DNA of 37,489 bases. It comes from a virus. The notes beneath the pieces were generated by a model, which saw nothing but the letters and a program-made list of their open reading frames with translations, made no database searches and was not told where the DNA came from. The first letter of the stretch is position 1. Each line of letters opens with the position of its first letter. Location of the stretch: positions 1-37,489 of IMG/VR virus record IMGVR_UViG_3300027607_000009; one strand, written 5' to 3'. A program made the position numbers and the translations under genes. Below are positions 1 to 6,539 of this stretch, piece by piece.

Positions 1-53
1 ATCCATGTTGACTGATCAAAGGCAATCGTGGCATCGCGCGCGCTCCAAAGCGG

Positions 54-127
54 GCGGGTATAGCATAGTGGTAATGCTCCAGCCTTCCAAGCTGGCTAGA
101 GGGGTTCGATTCCCCTTACCCGCTCCA
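54..127 (+). tRNA. tRNA-Gly (anticodon UCC), prophage target
   Basis: A 74-nt cloverleaf can be drawn: acceptor GCGGGTA pairs with TACCCGC at 117-123, then discriminator T and an encoded CCA at 125-127. The anticodon stem is CCAGC/GCTGG with loop CTTCCAA, giving anticodon TCC (glycine, GGA/GGG codons). The T arm GGGG-TTCGATT-CCCC is canonical. It is presumably a host gene, and the integrase running towards it from the right stops inside it. That is the usual sign that the phage integrated at this tRNA and restored its 3' half. Confidence 0.95.
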
Positions 128-1706
128 CCACAAAAGTACCTTGTGGCGCCGGCCGGCCCGTTGCGAGGGCGAGGATCGCCTCAGCTCTTCCCTCAACCTC
201 GATCGACATGCCTCGCCGCTCAGCCTTTGGCGTCAATATCACGCGCGATACCAGCTGCCTGATGGCCCTTTGAGCATCACTGCCGGCCGGCGTGTCATCG
301 TTGATGAGGCGTGCCATATCCCGCACGACCCTCTCGTAAGCCTCTCCGATGTTCGGATGCAGTGTGATCACCCGCTCCGCCTCGCGTGCTCGATGTGCAG
401 TTGCGATCTCTTCGCGCTCAGCTCTCAGTTCCGCCAGGCGCGCGGCCACCTCATCGATATCGCCGGCACCGGCCTCGACCAGTTTGAGGATCCGCTCGAT
501 CTTTTGATCAAGCTCGCGTCCGCGGCGATTGGCAAGCTTGTCTGCGGCCGCTTGTTCGCGATCGAGCTTGGCGCGTTCCTGATGGTAGATCCGCAAAGCC
601 ATCGATAGTCGCTCGGGCCGAAGTAGCTCATCAGAGAGCCCGACCGTCACGCGCCGCTCCACCATTCCAATACTGGCGGTTCGGCGATTGCTGCACGTGC
701 CCTTGTTTCGCGCGTTGGAACACCCAACCTTGCCCTTGCTGACCACAATCATATTGCCGCCACATTCGCCGCATTCGATCAGGCCAGAAAGCATGCGCGC
801 CGGCCGACGCCTGGCGCCGAGCTTCGCTCCGCCATTCGCGCGCTTGCGCTCTCGAGCTCTAGCCCAGGTGTTGCGATCGACGATCGCCAACTCAGGCATT
901 GGCTTGCGGATCCACTCACTTTCTGGATTTTCCCGAATGACATATTTGCGGGTCTGCGGATCCATGATCTTGCTGGTCCGGCGGAAGATCAGCTCGCCGG
1001 CATAGATTGCGTTGCAAAGGATCCCATTGCCTCGCTTTTCCTGGCCATTGATGGCGCTGATTGACCATTTCCCGCCGCGTGGGCCTGGCACGCCTTCCTC
1101 ATTGAGTCGACGTGCGATCGTGAGCGGGCTGTCACCTTTGCCATATTCATCAAAGATGCGTTGCACGATCTTCGCTTGGCTTGGATCGATCTCGCGAAGG
1201 CCGCGGATCTGCTCGCCATGATCATCAAACTTGGCAATTCTGCGGTAGCCATAGGCAATCCCGCCAGGGATGAGGCCGCGGTCAACCTTGCCGGCCTGGC
1301 CACGGCGCACCTTGTCACCGAGATCCTTGCGAAACAGGCTTGCCATCGTGCCTTTGAAGCCGATGTGCATTTCCGAGATCTCACCCTCGGACAGCGTGAC
1401 GATGCCGGCGCCGGCGAATGAAACCTGCTTATAGAGCGCGGCGAGATCTTCCTGATCGCGGCTTAGGCGATCGATGGCCTCGGCCAACACGATATCGCAG
1501 CCACCATTGCTGACGTGCTCGAGCAGCGCTGTGAGACCAGAACGCTCGCGCACGGCGCCGCTGATGGCATAATCGGTGAACGTGCCAGTGATCTCCCATC
1601 CCTCGCGCTCGGCGCGCTCGCTGCAGACCCTCAGCTGATCGTCGATCGAGCTGTCTTTTTGCAGCTGGCTAGAAAATCTAGCGTAGAGGGCGGCGCGTAT
1701 CGTCAT
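96..1706 (-). CDS. int: Large serine recombinase / phage integrase
   Basis: A 536-aa site-specific recombinase that would integrate and excise the phage. The N-terminal resolvase domain begins ALYARFSSQ (nucleophile Ser12 or Ser13) and carries the family's arginines in AIDRLSRD (residues 78-84). A Recombinase domain follows, then a zinc ribbon with paired cysteines (IECGECGG then GCSN..GTCSN) and a long charged coiled coil. ATG 1706 is preferred because it begins at the resolvase domain; ATG 1724 and TTG 1751 are possible in-frame alternatives. It overlaps the upstream 44-aa gene by 29 nt and ends the leftward operon. The last residues (ERVRGIEPL) and the stop at 96-98 lie inside the tRNA-Gly gene. 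Serine integrases using tRNA targets are less usual than tyrosine integrases. Confidence 0.93.
   Translation of the reverse strand: MTIRAALYARFSSQLQKDSSIDDQLRVCSERAEREGWEITGTFTDYAISGAVRERSGLTALLEHVSNGGCDIVLAEAIDRLSRDQEDLAALYKQVSFAGAGIVTLSEGEISEMHIGFKGTMASLFRKDLGDKVRRGQAGKVDRGLIPGGIAYGYRRIAKFDDHGEQIRGLREIDPSQAKIVQRIFDEYGKGDSPLTIARRLNEEGVPGPRGGKWSISAINGQEKRGNGILCNAIYAGELIFRRTSKIMDPQTRKYVIRENPESEWIRKPMPELAIVDRNTWARARERKRANGGAKLGARRRPARMLSGLIECGECGGNMIVVSKGKVGCSNARNKGTCSNRRTASIGMVERRVTVGLSDELLRPERLSMALRIYHQERAKLDREQAAADKLANRRGRELDQKIERILKLVEAGAGDIDEVAARLAELRAEREEIATAHRAREAERVITLHPNIGEAYERVVRDMARLINDDTPAGSDAQRAIRQLVSRVILTPKAERRGMSIEVEGRAEAILALATGRPAPQGTFVVERVRGIEPL
99..127. other. Putative left attachment site (attL) in the tRNA 3' half
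   Basis: The tRNA 3' half is shared by the tRNA gene and the end of the integrase reading frame, so the crossover core probably lies in or near it. This is inferred from position only. No duplicate of this stretch is visible elsewhere in the window, so core length and the right site cannot be set. Confidence 0.4.
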
Positions 1707-1812
1707 GGCGGAATTGCGCGGCATGGTGATCGCGCGCGAGCTGTTTGGCAAGGGCGATAGCCAATGCGTCGAGCGGATCTTGCTCCGAAGTCAAGGCGCG
1801 CTTGGGTCTCAC
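1678..1812 (-). CDS. Small hypothetical protein upstream of the integrase
   Basis: A 44-aa reading frame starting with GTG in a GTGA overlap with the stop of the gene before it, matching the coupling seen throughout this operon. It is hydrophilic with an amphipathic, alanine-rich middle (DPLDALAIALAKQLARD) and a basic, histidine-containing end. It overlaps the integrase start by 29 nt in another frame. I do not recognise a family. Its place suggests translational coupling to the integrase or a small accessory role, but function is unknown. An internal TTG could also serve as start. Confidence 0.5.
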   Translation of the reverse strand: MRPKRALTSEQDPLDALAIALAKQLARDHHAAQFRHDDTRRPLR

Positions 1813-2777
1813 CGCTCTCCCAAGGTGGCAAACAGCTCAAGTGCGGCCTGGAAGTCGTCGAACACGATTGTCACCGTGCTCTCGCCGTCAATCCAGCTGT
1901 GTGTTAGCTTACCGACCCGACCCCCCGCTGCGCGGATCGCATCGGGTGCCTGCGCTTGGACAGCAGCGCCAATGTGGCCTGCGACTTTCAGCAATGTTGA
2001 AACGTGCGTTTCTTTGCCGTTCACGAAGCGCGAAATGGTAGCTTTTGATACCCCTGTTGCTCGCGCTACTGCCCTCACGCCTTCATTGCGACAAGCAACT
2101 CGCAACTTCTCGACCGCCTCTGCCAGCCCTTCCGCTGGTGCTGGGGATGGTGTGGCTTGCTTCAAGGCCAAGCGGATCGTTTCGAGCTTGTTCCGTATGC
2201 CCTGCCCTTGACTGACGCCATAGAAGTCGCCGTTAGATGGCCCGTCCAGCAGTTCCTCAAACAGCGCCAAGGCCTCTCCGATGCGCTTGGCAAGCTCACC
2301 CTCGCCCACCTCAGGCGGTCGGCCTGCGTAGAGTGGGCGGATCCATACCTTGGGCTCCCATCCAAGCCCGTCCTCCGGCTCAACACCCCAATAGGTTTCA
2401 TCACCAACACCCTCGCACTTTGCAGCAAAGGCGATGAGGTTGTTTTCAGGATCAGCCACGATCAGCTCATCCCACATGGGGGCCGTTTCAATCGGTTGCC
2501 AAGCAACAGGCTCCGCGTTGGCGCGAAGGGCAGTGAGGATGTCGGGCAATTCGTTCAATAGAAGGGCCAAGAGATTTGCCGCTTTCGACGCATAATCAGG
2601 ATCGTTTGACGCGCTAAGAGTCAGGAACTCTTCTCCATCACTGGACACAGTTGCGTGCCGACTTTCAGCCTTACGTCCCAATTGTGGGCTAGCGCGAAAA
2701 TGAGCGCGCACGAGAACTTTGCTCAGACGCTCAAGCTCATCCGCTAGCGCTTGTGGTGTGTGTTGCTTGTTAGTCAT
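1809..2777 (-). CDS. Hypothetical protein with DUF551-like segment and HTH
   Basis: A 322-aa protein; ATG 2777 overlaps the upstream gene by 8 nt. Three parts can be seen. The N-terminus (MTNKQHTPQALADELERL) is helical. The middle has WQPIETAPMWDELIVAD followed by tryptophan- and aromatic-rich sequence ending WIRPLY, the pattern of the short DUF551-like 'W.PIETAP' proteins of phages. Near the C-terminus VRAVARATGVSKATISRFVNG is a convincing Xre/LacI-like helix-turn-helix. After it comes a short WIDGESTVTIVFDDF beta-like tail. Ea8.5-type early phage proteins can show similar mosaics. Possibly a DNA-binding early regulator, since it lies in the repressor-controlled leftward operon; function not established. 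Confidence 0.75.
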   Translation of the reverse strand: MTNKQHTPQALADELERLSKVLVRAHFRASPQLGRKAESRHATVSSDGEEFLTLSASNDPDYASKAANLLALLLNELPDILTALRANAEPVAWQPIETAPMWDELIVADPENNLIAFAAKCEGVGDETYWGVEPEDGLGWEPKVWIRPLYAGRPPEVGEGELAKRIGEALALFEELLDGPSNGDFYGVSQGQGIRNKLETIRLALKQATPSPAPAEGLAEAVEKLRVACRNEGVRAVARATGVSKATISRFVNGKETHVSTLLKVAGHIGAAVQAQAPDAIRAAGGRVGKLTHSWIDGESTVTIVFDDFQAALELFATLGER

Positions 2778-2913
2778 TGAGCTGGTCTCCGTATTTGGTG
2801 ACGAACTCGGCAATCGGCATAATGCCGGCATCCGCGTATGCGCGCGCAGTTTCCAGATCGAGTTCCAAGAGCTCCGACCCACTATCCGTGTCTGGCATCA
2901 CTTGATGTGTCAT
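2770..2913 (-). CDS. Small acidic hypothetical protein (47 aa)
   Basis: ATG 2913 lies in an ATGA overlap with the preceding gene's stop, and the frame ends 8 nt inside the next gene. The 47-aa product begins MTHQVMPDTD and is acidic, with a helical centre (LELDLETARAYADAG) and an end like IAEFVTKYGDQLND. I recognise no domain. The tight overlaps at both ends and the absence of any other reading frame spanning 2778-2909 on this strand are the main reasons to call it real. Confidence 0.6.
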   Translation of the reverse strand: MTHQVMPDTDSGSELLELDLETARAYADAGIMPIAEFVTKYGDQLND

Positions 2914-3215
2914 GGGGTCACTCCGAGACCGCATTCGCGCAGCACTTTCTCCGCGAACTCCTGAGCGTCGAACGATGGATCGTTTTCGACCCTATTGTCG
3001 CGTTGAACTGTTGCGTTTGCGCTGCGCTGCAGCGCTTCGACGAGTTTCGGAGTGGCAGCAATCAACTCGCAGTCATCGTAAAACTGGGCCAGTTGAGATC
3101 GGCTGCCTGAGATTATGGTGCCGATGTGACGCCCTTCGTTTGGCTTCAGTCCAAACAAATTTACATGCCCAAGTTTGGTATCTTTGATGGCGCTCCAGGG
3201 TCCAGGTGTGGTCAT
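2910..3215 (-). CDS. Hypothetical early phage protein (101 aa)
   Basis: ATG 3215 sits in an ATGA overlap with the 31-aa gene before it, and the stop is itself in an ATGA overlap with the next gene. The protein opens MTTPGPWSAIKDTKLGHVNLFG, and the centre reads AQFYDDCELIAATPKLVEALQ. The order 'TPGPW...', then 'ND..LIAAAPELLEAL' is a pattern common in small phage proteins of unknown function carried by proteobacterial prophages. No catalytic motif or membrane segment is evident. Confidence 0.8.
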   Translation of the reverse strand: MTTPGPWSAIKDTKLGHVNLFGLKPNEGRHIGTIISGSRSQLAQFYDDCELIAATPKLVEALQRSANATVQRDNRVENDPSFDAQEFAEKVLRECGLGVTP

Positions 3216-3307
3216 GGGGTAGCTCCAAGGCTGAGCGCCAGTGCGACATGCGTGGCGACATAGGATGCGGCCAACAGGCCGATGAAAAGGAAGGTCCGCG
3301 CGATCAT
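3212..3307 (-). CDS. Single-pass membrane microprotein (31 aa)
   Basis: A 31-aa frame from ATG 3307 with ATGA overlaps at both ends. The product starts MIARTFLFIGLLAAS and continues hydrophobic to ALALSLGATP, so nearly the whole chain is one transmembrane helix with a short polar break (YVATHV). No family is recognised. It follows two other small membrane genes in the same operon, so a shared role at the membrane during early infection is possible but unproven. Confidence 0.5.
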   Translation of the reverse strand: MIARTFLFIGLLAASYVATHVALALSLGATP

Positions 3308-3429
3308 GGCTGAGCGTCCCACCAGCCCAACAGTCCACCTGCTACCATTCCGAGCGCCAAGAAGCCGAAGAAGACCAGGTCGGGCGGTAGCTCGGGCAAG
3401 CGGAGAATGAAGTTGCGCAGGCGGTTCAT
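3304..3429 (-). CDS. Single-pass membrane microprotein (41 aa)
   Basis: ATG 3429 overlaps the stop of the 97-aa gene (ATGA), and its own TGA overlaps the next start. The product has a basic start (MNRLRNFILRLPELPP), then one hydrophobic helix (LVFFGFLALGMVAGGLLGWW) and a three-residue tail DAQP. The positive-inside rule places the N-terminus in the cytoplasm. Function unknown. Spacing and composition support a real gene. Confidence 0.6.
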   Translation of the reverse strand: MNRLRNFILRLPELPPDLVFFGFLALGMVAGGLLGWWDAQP

Positions 3430-3719
3430 GACATCATCCCCAGCTTGAAAAGCCAGCCAATCACCAATGCGACCACAGGTCTCAGGAGGATCCAAGTCAC
3501 GGCCTTCCACGCGACCGAGGGATCACCTTTCTTGTATGGCCTCATTCGAAACACAAAAGCGGTGCTTAGAAGGCCGCATGCCCACCACAGCGAAAGTGGT
3601 GGCAGGCCAAGTGGAACAACAAACCAGTTCCAGAGGATCATTGCGGCAGCCGCATTCCAAATCCACATCACGAGCAGGATTGGAAATGCGAATAGGTACG
3701 TGGAAATTCGAGACATCAT
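3426..3719 (-). CDS. Small multi-pass membrane protein (97 aa)
   Basis: Start at ATG 3719 (overlapping the previous stop as ATGA) or the adjacent ATG 3716. Hydrophobicity suggests about three transmembrane stretches: FAFPILLVMWIWNAAAAMIL, LSLWWACGLLSTAFVF and ILLRPVVALVIGWLFKLG. A basic loop RMRPYKKGD lies between the second and third. Aromatic, tryptophan-rich helices are typical of small phage inner-membrane proteins. No homologue is recognised. A host-takeover or superinfection role would fit the early-left position, as inference only. Confidence 0.7.
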   Translation of the reverse strand: MMSRISTYLFAFPILLVMWIWNAAAAMILWNWFVVPLGLPPLSLWWACGLLSTAFVFRMRPYKKGDPSVAWKAVTWILLRPVVALVIGWLFKLGMMS

Positions 3720-4144
3720 GCGGCTTCCAACTGTTGGACGCGCTCAGCGGTGACGCTGTCGCGTCGTTGAAGGGTGTGGTCTGGGGCGCCGAGTTCGAGC
3801 GCGAGCATTTGCAGGTCCCAGAAATGGTCCATCACCTTGGGAGCGACTGGGCCTGCATCCACCGGGTCACGCGCCACGTTGCGCGCCCGCGCCAGCTCAC
3901 CAAGATAGTCCGCAGGATCAGCGATCATGCTCGCAGTGAGCTTGCCCTTTACGCCCGATGGAAAGATCAGATCGGTCTCAAGCTCGGGTAGGTCGGCCCC
4001 GGCTGCTGCCGCAATCGCCAACCACAGGCGTGCATGGCGATTGGCCTCGCGTTTGGTCACCTTACCTAATTCGACCAAGCGGATCGCGCGGGCGCGGCGC
4101 TTGGCGAATTGCTCAGCGGCGATCTGGGCGTGGAGGGCCGACAT
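3716..4144 (-). CDS. Hypothetical helical protein (142 aa)
   Basis: ATG 4144 is chosen because it forms a TGATG overlap with the stop of the preceding gene; an in-frame upstream start at 4192 would intrude into that gene. The N-terminal third is strongly basic and helical (QFAKRRARAIRLVELGKVTKR, shown to 20 residues or fewer at a time in the frame), followed by an alanine-rich stretch and an acidic C-terminal helix with SVTAERVQQLEAA. It resembles small phage proteins whose role is unassigned. No enzyme motif is visible. Confidence 0.75.
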   Translation of the reverse strand: MSALHAQIAAEQFAKRRARAIRLVELGKVTKREANRHARLWLAIAAAAGADLPELETDLIFPSGVKGKLTASMIADPADYLGELARARNVARDPVDAGPVAPKVMDHFWDLQMLALELGAPDHTLQRRDSVTAERVQQLEAA

Positions 4145-4563
4145 CAATTGTCGAACCAAAAGACGAGTCGATACTCTGCGTTTTCTGGCCAATCGAGATC
4201 GACGCCAAATAGGTCATAATGTGCCCAGTCCTTTCGGACCTCGGCGTCATTCGGGTTCTCAGCGCGCCAGGCCTCAATGAATTCCTCAAGCGAGCAATAG
4301 GACGCTGAATGGTGATCCGTCGGTGAGAGCATGTAGAGCGACCAAGCAAGTCGACTCACATCTTCAGGAATGTTTCGGGGGTAGATGGCGTTTCCGTCAT
4401 CCCGCGGCCCGCGAACACCAAACCGGCTGAACAGGCCATAATCTCGACGCGCGCACTTGGGTCGACCCCACCTGTCTGGCAGATTGTCGCTGCACCACTG
4501 ACCGATCCATTCGCCTGAATCGCGCTTACGTCTCTCAAGCACAATGTGAATGTCACAACCCAT
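4144..4563 (-). CDS. MGCDIH-type phage hypothetical protein
   Basis: A 139-aa protein beginning MGCDIHIVLERR, the signature opening of a widespread phage family usually annotated only as hypothetical. The conserved body is also present: YGLFSRFGVRG followed by a 'P.NIP.D' stretch and a late DLDWPENAEYRLVFWF. ATG 4563 is preceded by a strong AGGAGG at about 8-nt spacing. It is the first gene of the leftward operon and lies just downstream of the operator-containing promoter pL, so it is expected to be repressed in the lysogen. The biochemical role of the family is not known to me. Confidence 0.85.
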   Translation of the reverse strand: MGCDIHIVLERRKRDSGEWIGQWCSDNLPDRWGRPKCARRDYGLFSRFGVRGPRDDGNAIYPRNIPEDVSRLAWSLYMLSPTDHHSASYCSLEEFIEAWRAENPNDAEVRKDWAHYDLFGVDLDWPENAEYRLVFWFDN

Positions 4564-4593
4564 TTTCACCCTCCTGCGATGGCTGATGGCGCA

Positions 4594-4623
4594 TAAATGA
4601 TGGAAAACTCCATCATAAGTCAA
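4594..4623 (-). promoter_or_regulatory. Putative early leftward promoter pL
   Basis: On the minus strand TTGACT (4623-4618) is a good -35 box. The 18-20 nt after it contain the operator, then a weak AT-rich -10 region (CATTTA/ATTTAT around 4599-4593). The rightward promoter upstream of 6261 has the same geometry: TTGAC, then 2 nt, then the TGATGGA half-site. That parallel is the main support. The -10 assignment is uncertain. Confidence 0.6.
4597..4616. promoter_or_regulatory. Putative repressor operator OL
   Basis: A perfect inverted repeat, ATGATGGA-AAAC-TCCATCAT: 8-bp arms with a 4-bp spacer. It lies between the -35 and -10 regions of the putative pL promoter, so a bound repressor would block RNA polymerase. 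Two related sites occur at 6157-6176 and 6214-6233. Confidence 0.75.
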
Positions 4624-4697
4624 GCGGAAATTACCATCATTTGGGGTGGTTGTGCGCTTGTGCTAAGCTCAAGCGACTGAATTCAGGGATTTTTGTG

Positions 4698-5264
4698 ATG
4701 GCAAAAACATTTTCCGAGCGGCCGCTTTGGCAACGGATCATCATGATTGTGGGCTGGATCGCGGTCGGTCTGATCTTCTTCGTTCTGTATCTCGCGATGA
4801 CGAGTGATCCCGAGCCAGGGTCTGATGACTATTTGGCGCAACTGCAGTCCATGGCTGACTATCGACAAGAGCTGATCAACGCGGGCGATACCTGTGGCCT
4901 CGCGACAGCAGCGGCGGGCGTCATGATGGAGCGATCGCAGGAATCAGGGGTTGATCGATATGAGTTCGCCGAGGTCATCAGCCGGATGGAGATGCGGTGC
5001 ACGGCGGCATGGATGGAGTTCGGTGAGCTGAGCCCACCCAGTGGCCTGACCGATGACCGCACGCGCAGGGCAAGTGATGCAACCGAGATCTGCCGGTCAG
5101 TCGCCTACGCGCGCAAGGAATTGGCCAAGAGCTTCATGCCCGTGATCGACGGTGATGAGCGGCCAAGTGTGTTGGTGGAACTTCGCCGTGAGGTTGATGG
5201 AGCCGTGCGTGTGGCTCAACAATGCACAGAAGCGCGCGATGCTTTGCTAGAGGAGGGCATGTAA
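4698..5264 (+). CDS. Membrane-anchored hypothetical protein with extracytoplasmic Cys domain
   Basis: A 188-aa protein starting MAKTFSERPLWQR, with one transmembrane helix (IIMIVGWIAVGLIFFVLYLA, residues ~14-33) and a ~150-residue domain predicted outside the cytoplasm. That domain has four spaced cysteines (DTCGL, MRCTA, TEICRS, AQQCTE), suggesting two disulphides. ATG 4698 is preferred over an upstream in-frame start because the membrane domain begins here and AGGGA precedes it. It lies between pL and the convergent repressor gene, where lysogen-expressed accessory genes such as superinfection exclusion factors are often found. I recognise no family, so that role is a guess. Confidence 0.75.
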   Translation: MAKTFSERPLWQRIIMIVGWIAVGLIFFVLYLAMTSDPEPGSDDYLAQLQSMADYRQELINAGDTCGLATAAAGVMMERSQESGVDRYEFAEVISRMEMRCTAAWMEFGELSPPSGLTDDRTRRASDATEICRSVAYARKELAKSFMPVIDGDERPSVLVELRREVDGAVRVAQQCTEARDALLEEGM

Positions 5265-5265
5265 G

Positions 5266-5397
5266 ATGATTGATGGACTGACAGAGTTTGCCTTTGCTGT
5301 GGCGGCGCTCGCCACACCGCTTCTGCTGCTCTTCATTCTTATGAGGCTTGAATCAATCCTCATCGAGCTACAGCACCTGAACCGAATTCGTGATTAG
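5266..5397 (+). CDS. Small membrane protein (43 aa)
   Basis: ATG 5266 follows a strong GAGGAGG and begins 1 nt after the previous stop. The 43-aa product is a short polar start (MIDGLTEF), one hydrophobic helix (AFAVAALATPLLLLFILM) and an amphipathic tail (RLESILIELQHLNRIRD). It ends by overlapping the convergent repressor gene's stop by 3 nt. It is presumably co-expressed with the upstream membrane protein. No family recognised. Confidence 0.65.
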   Translation: MIDGLTEFAFAVAALATPLLLLFILMRLESILIELQHLNRIRD

Positions 5398-6158
5398 CCG
5401 AAGAGAAGATCGGTTTGCGGCATGATACGATGAACCCGCTTCACGCGCTTTCCAGGCACGGTGAATGTCAGCGGCGGGTTGAACTGTTCGAGCAGTAGAT
5501 CGCGCCCGAGCTTGCGCACCAATCGTTTGACCAGAACGGTGGCAACATCCTCATCTTCGCCATTGGTCAATTGGACCAAGACATAGTCACCAGGTCGGAC
5601 GGGGCGGACGGGATCGACGATCCCGACCTCACCTGGCTCGAAGCGCGGAACCATGCTCTCGCCTTGGAAATAGATCGCATAGAGATCACGCGCACCAAGT
5701 AGCGCGGGCGGGCGAATGATCATGCGCACAGAGTAGTCGGGATCGAATGAATTGCGTTCGACCTCAACGGCATTGCCGTGCTCATCCGCCAGCGTGATTT
5801 CGCCGCAATCGCCCGTGCCGACAAGCGGGATCATGGGTGATGACGAAGCCTGTGCGGCCGCACTCAGGTTGCCGGCAGGGTCCTCGGGTGGCTTGATTGC
5901 GCCAGTGATCTCAACCTCGCTGGCGACGGCGGCCGGATCGTTGGTCCGACCCACCAGATAGTCGACACTCAAGTTGGTCGCGAGCGCGAGGCGTCGCAAG
6001 CGCGCCTCCTTTGGGATCGAGCCAGAGCGGGCGACATCAGCAAAGACGCCTCCGCTCTTCTGGTCGCTGATTTCAAGCGAGAGCGAGCGGCGTGAACGGC
6101 CAGCATCAGCCAACCACGCGTCCACCCGCTCAAGGAAAATCTTGGCCTTCTCAGTCAT
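5394..6158 (-). CDS. CI/LexA-type phage repressor (S24 peptidase family)
   Basis: A 254-aa repressor. The N-terminal ~75 residues (MTEKAKIFLERVDAWL ... RLALATNLSVDYLVG) match the helix-turn-helix region of S24-type prophage repressors. The C-terminal domain has the Ser/Lys dyad: Ser168 in FQGESMVPRF and Lys211 in VLVKRLVRK, with 'PGDYVLVQL' between. A candidate self-cleavage Ala-Gly pair lies at 95-96 in the linker, so RecA-stimulated autocleavage is plausible. ATG 6158 is chosen because the reading frame before it has no repressor-like sequence. The start codon overlaps an operator copy (6157-6176), implying autoregulation. It is the only plausible master of lysogeny in the immunity region. 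Confidence 0.9.
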   Translation of the reverse strand: MTEKAKIFLERVDAWLADAGRSRRSLSLEISDQKSGGVFADVARSGSIPKEARLRRLALATNLSVDYLVGRTNDPAAVASEVEITGAIKPPEDPAGNLSAAAQASSSPMIPLVGTGDCGEITLADEHGNAVEVERNSFDPDYSVRMIIRPPALLGARDLYAIYFQGESMVPRFEPGEVGIVDPVRPVRPGDYVLVQLTNGEDEDVATVLVKRLVRKLGRDLLLEQFNPPLTFTVPGKRVKRVHRIMPQTDLLFG

Positions 6159-6176
6159 GATGGAACAATCCAACAT
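6157..6176. promoter_or_regulatory. Putative repressor operator at the repressor start
   Basis: ATGATGGA-ACAA-TCCAACAT is the same 8-4-8 layout as the sites at 4597 and 6214, with one mismatch between the arms. It begins one base before the repressor's own ATG (read on the minus strand), so occupancy would cut repressor expression. Confidence 0.6.
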
Positions 6177-6206
6177 TGCTTTCCGCAAATCAAAATGGGT
6201 TTTTCC

Positions 6207-6236
6207 TTGACAAGTGATGGAAACCTCCATCATACC
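6207..6236 (+). promoter_or_regulatory. Putative early rightward promoter pR
   Basis: TTGACA (6207-6212) is a consensus -35 box. An 18-nt spacer filled by the operator leads to CATACC (6231-6236), a weak -10. The GTG start of the first rightward gene follows about 25 nt later, with an AGAGGAG ribosome-binding site between. The arrangement mirrors pL. Confidence 0.65.
6214..6233. promoter_or_regulatory. Putative repressor operator OR
   Basis: GTGATGGA-AACC-TCCATCAT differs from the perfect palindrome at 4597-4616 in the first base of the left arm and in the spacer. It occupies the spacer of the putative pR promoter, 2 nt after the -35 box, exactly as in pL. Confidence 0.75.
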
Positions 6237-6260
6237 CGGCGCCGACAAGAGGAGCCGAGT

Positions 6261-6539
6261 GTGAACTTTAGCGATCCATCTCAAGATAGGGCCCAGTCGA
6301 CGACACCGTCGACCGGAAATCTGGGCCAATTGTCCGGTTACGATGCGGCGCTGCCAGCCATCGAGCGCTTCCTGAAGCACCACGACATGGCAGCAAGCAC
6401 GTTTGGTCGTGATGCGGTCAGTGATCCTGGCTTGGTGACTGGTCTGCGCGACGGCCGTGAGCTGCGCCGCGCCACTCGCGCAAAAATCATGGCCTTCATG
6501 ACCGAGTTTGAAGAGAGCCAAGCCGAGGCCGTGCAATGA
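6261..6539 (+). CDS. Cro-position DNA-binding protein (92 aa)
   Basis: GTG 6261 is chosen over in-frame upstream codons because AAGAGGAG sits at good spacing and it lies just downstream of pR. The C-terminal half (FLKHHDMAASTFGRDAVSD, then PGLVTGLRDGRELRRATRA) follows a pattern common in alphaproteobacterial small HTH proteins: 'FG..AV.DP.LV..LR.GRELR..TR.KI..FM'. As the first gene after pR, divergent from the repressor, it probably plays the Cro-like part. That role rests on position and the HTH resemblance. The N-terminal ~35 residues are Ser/Thr/Pro rich and probably disordered. Confidence 0.8.
   Translation: MNFSDPSQDRAQSTTPSTGNLGQLSGYDAALPAIERFLKHHDMAASTFGRDAVSDPGLVTGLRDGRELRRATRAKIMAFMTEFEESQAEAVQ

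Noticed and set aside
4633-4640. A fourth repressor operator (ACCATCAT)
   Set aside because: Only one arm matches; the partner arm agrees at 3 of 8 positions, so it is noted as a half-site only.
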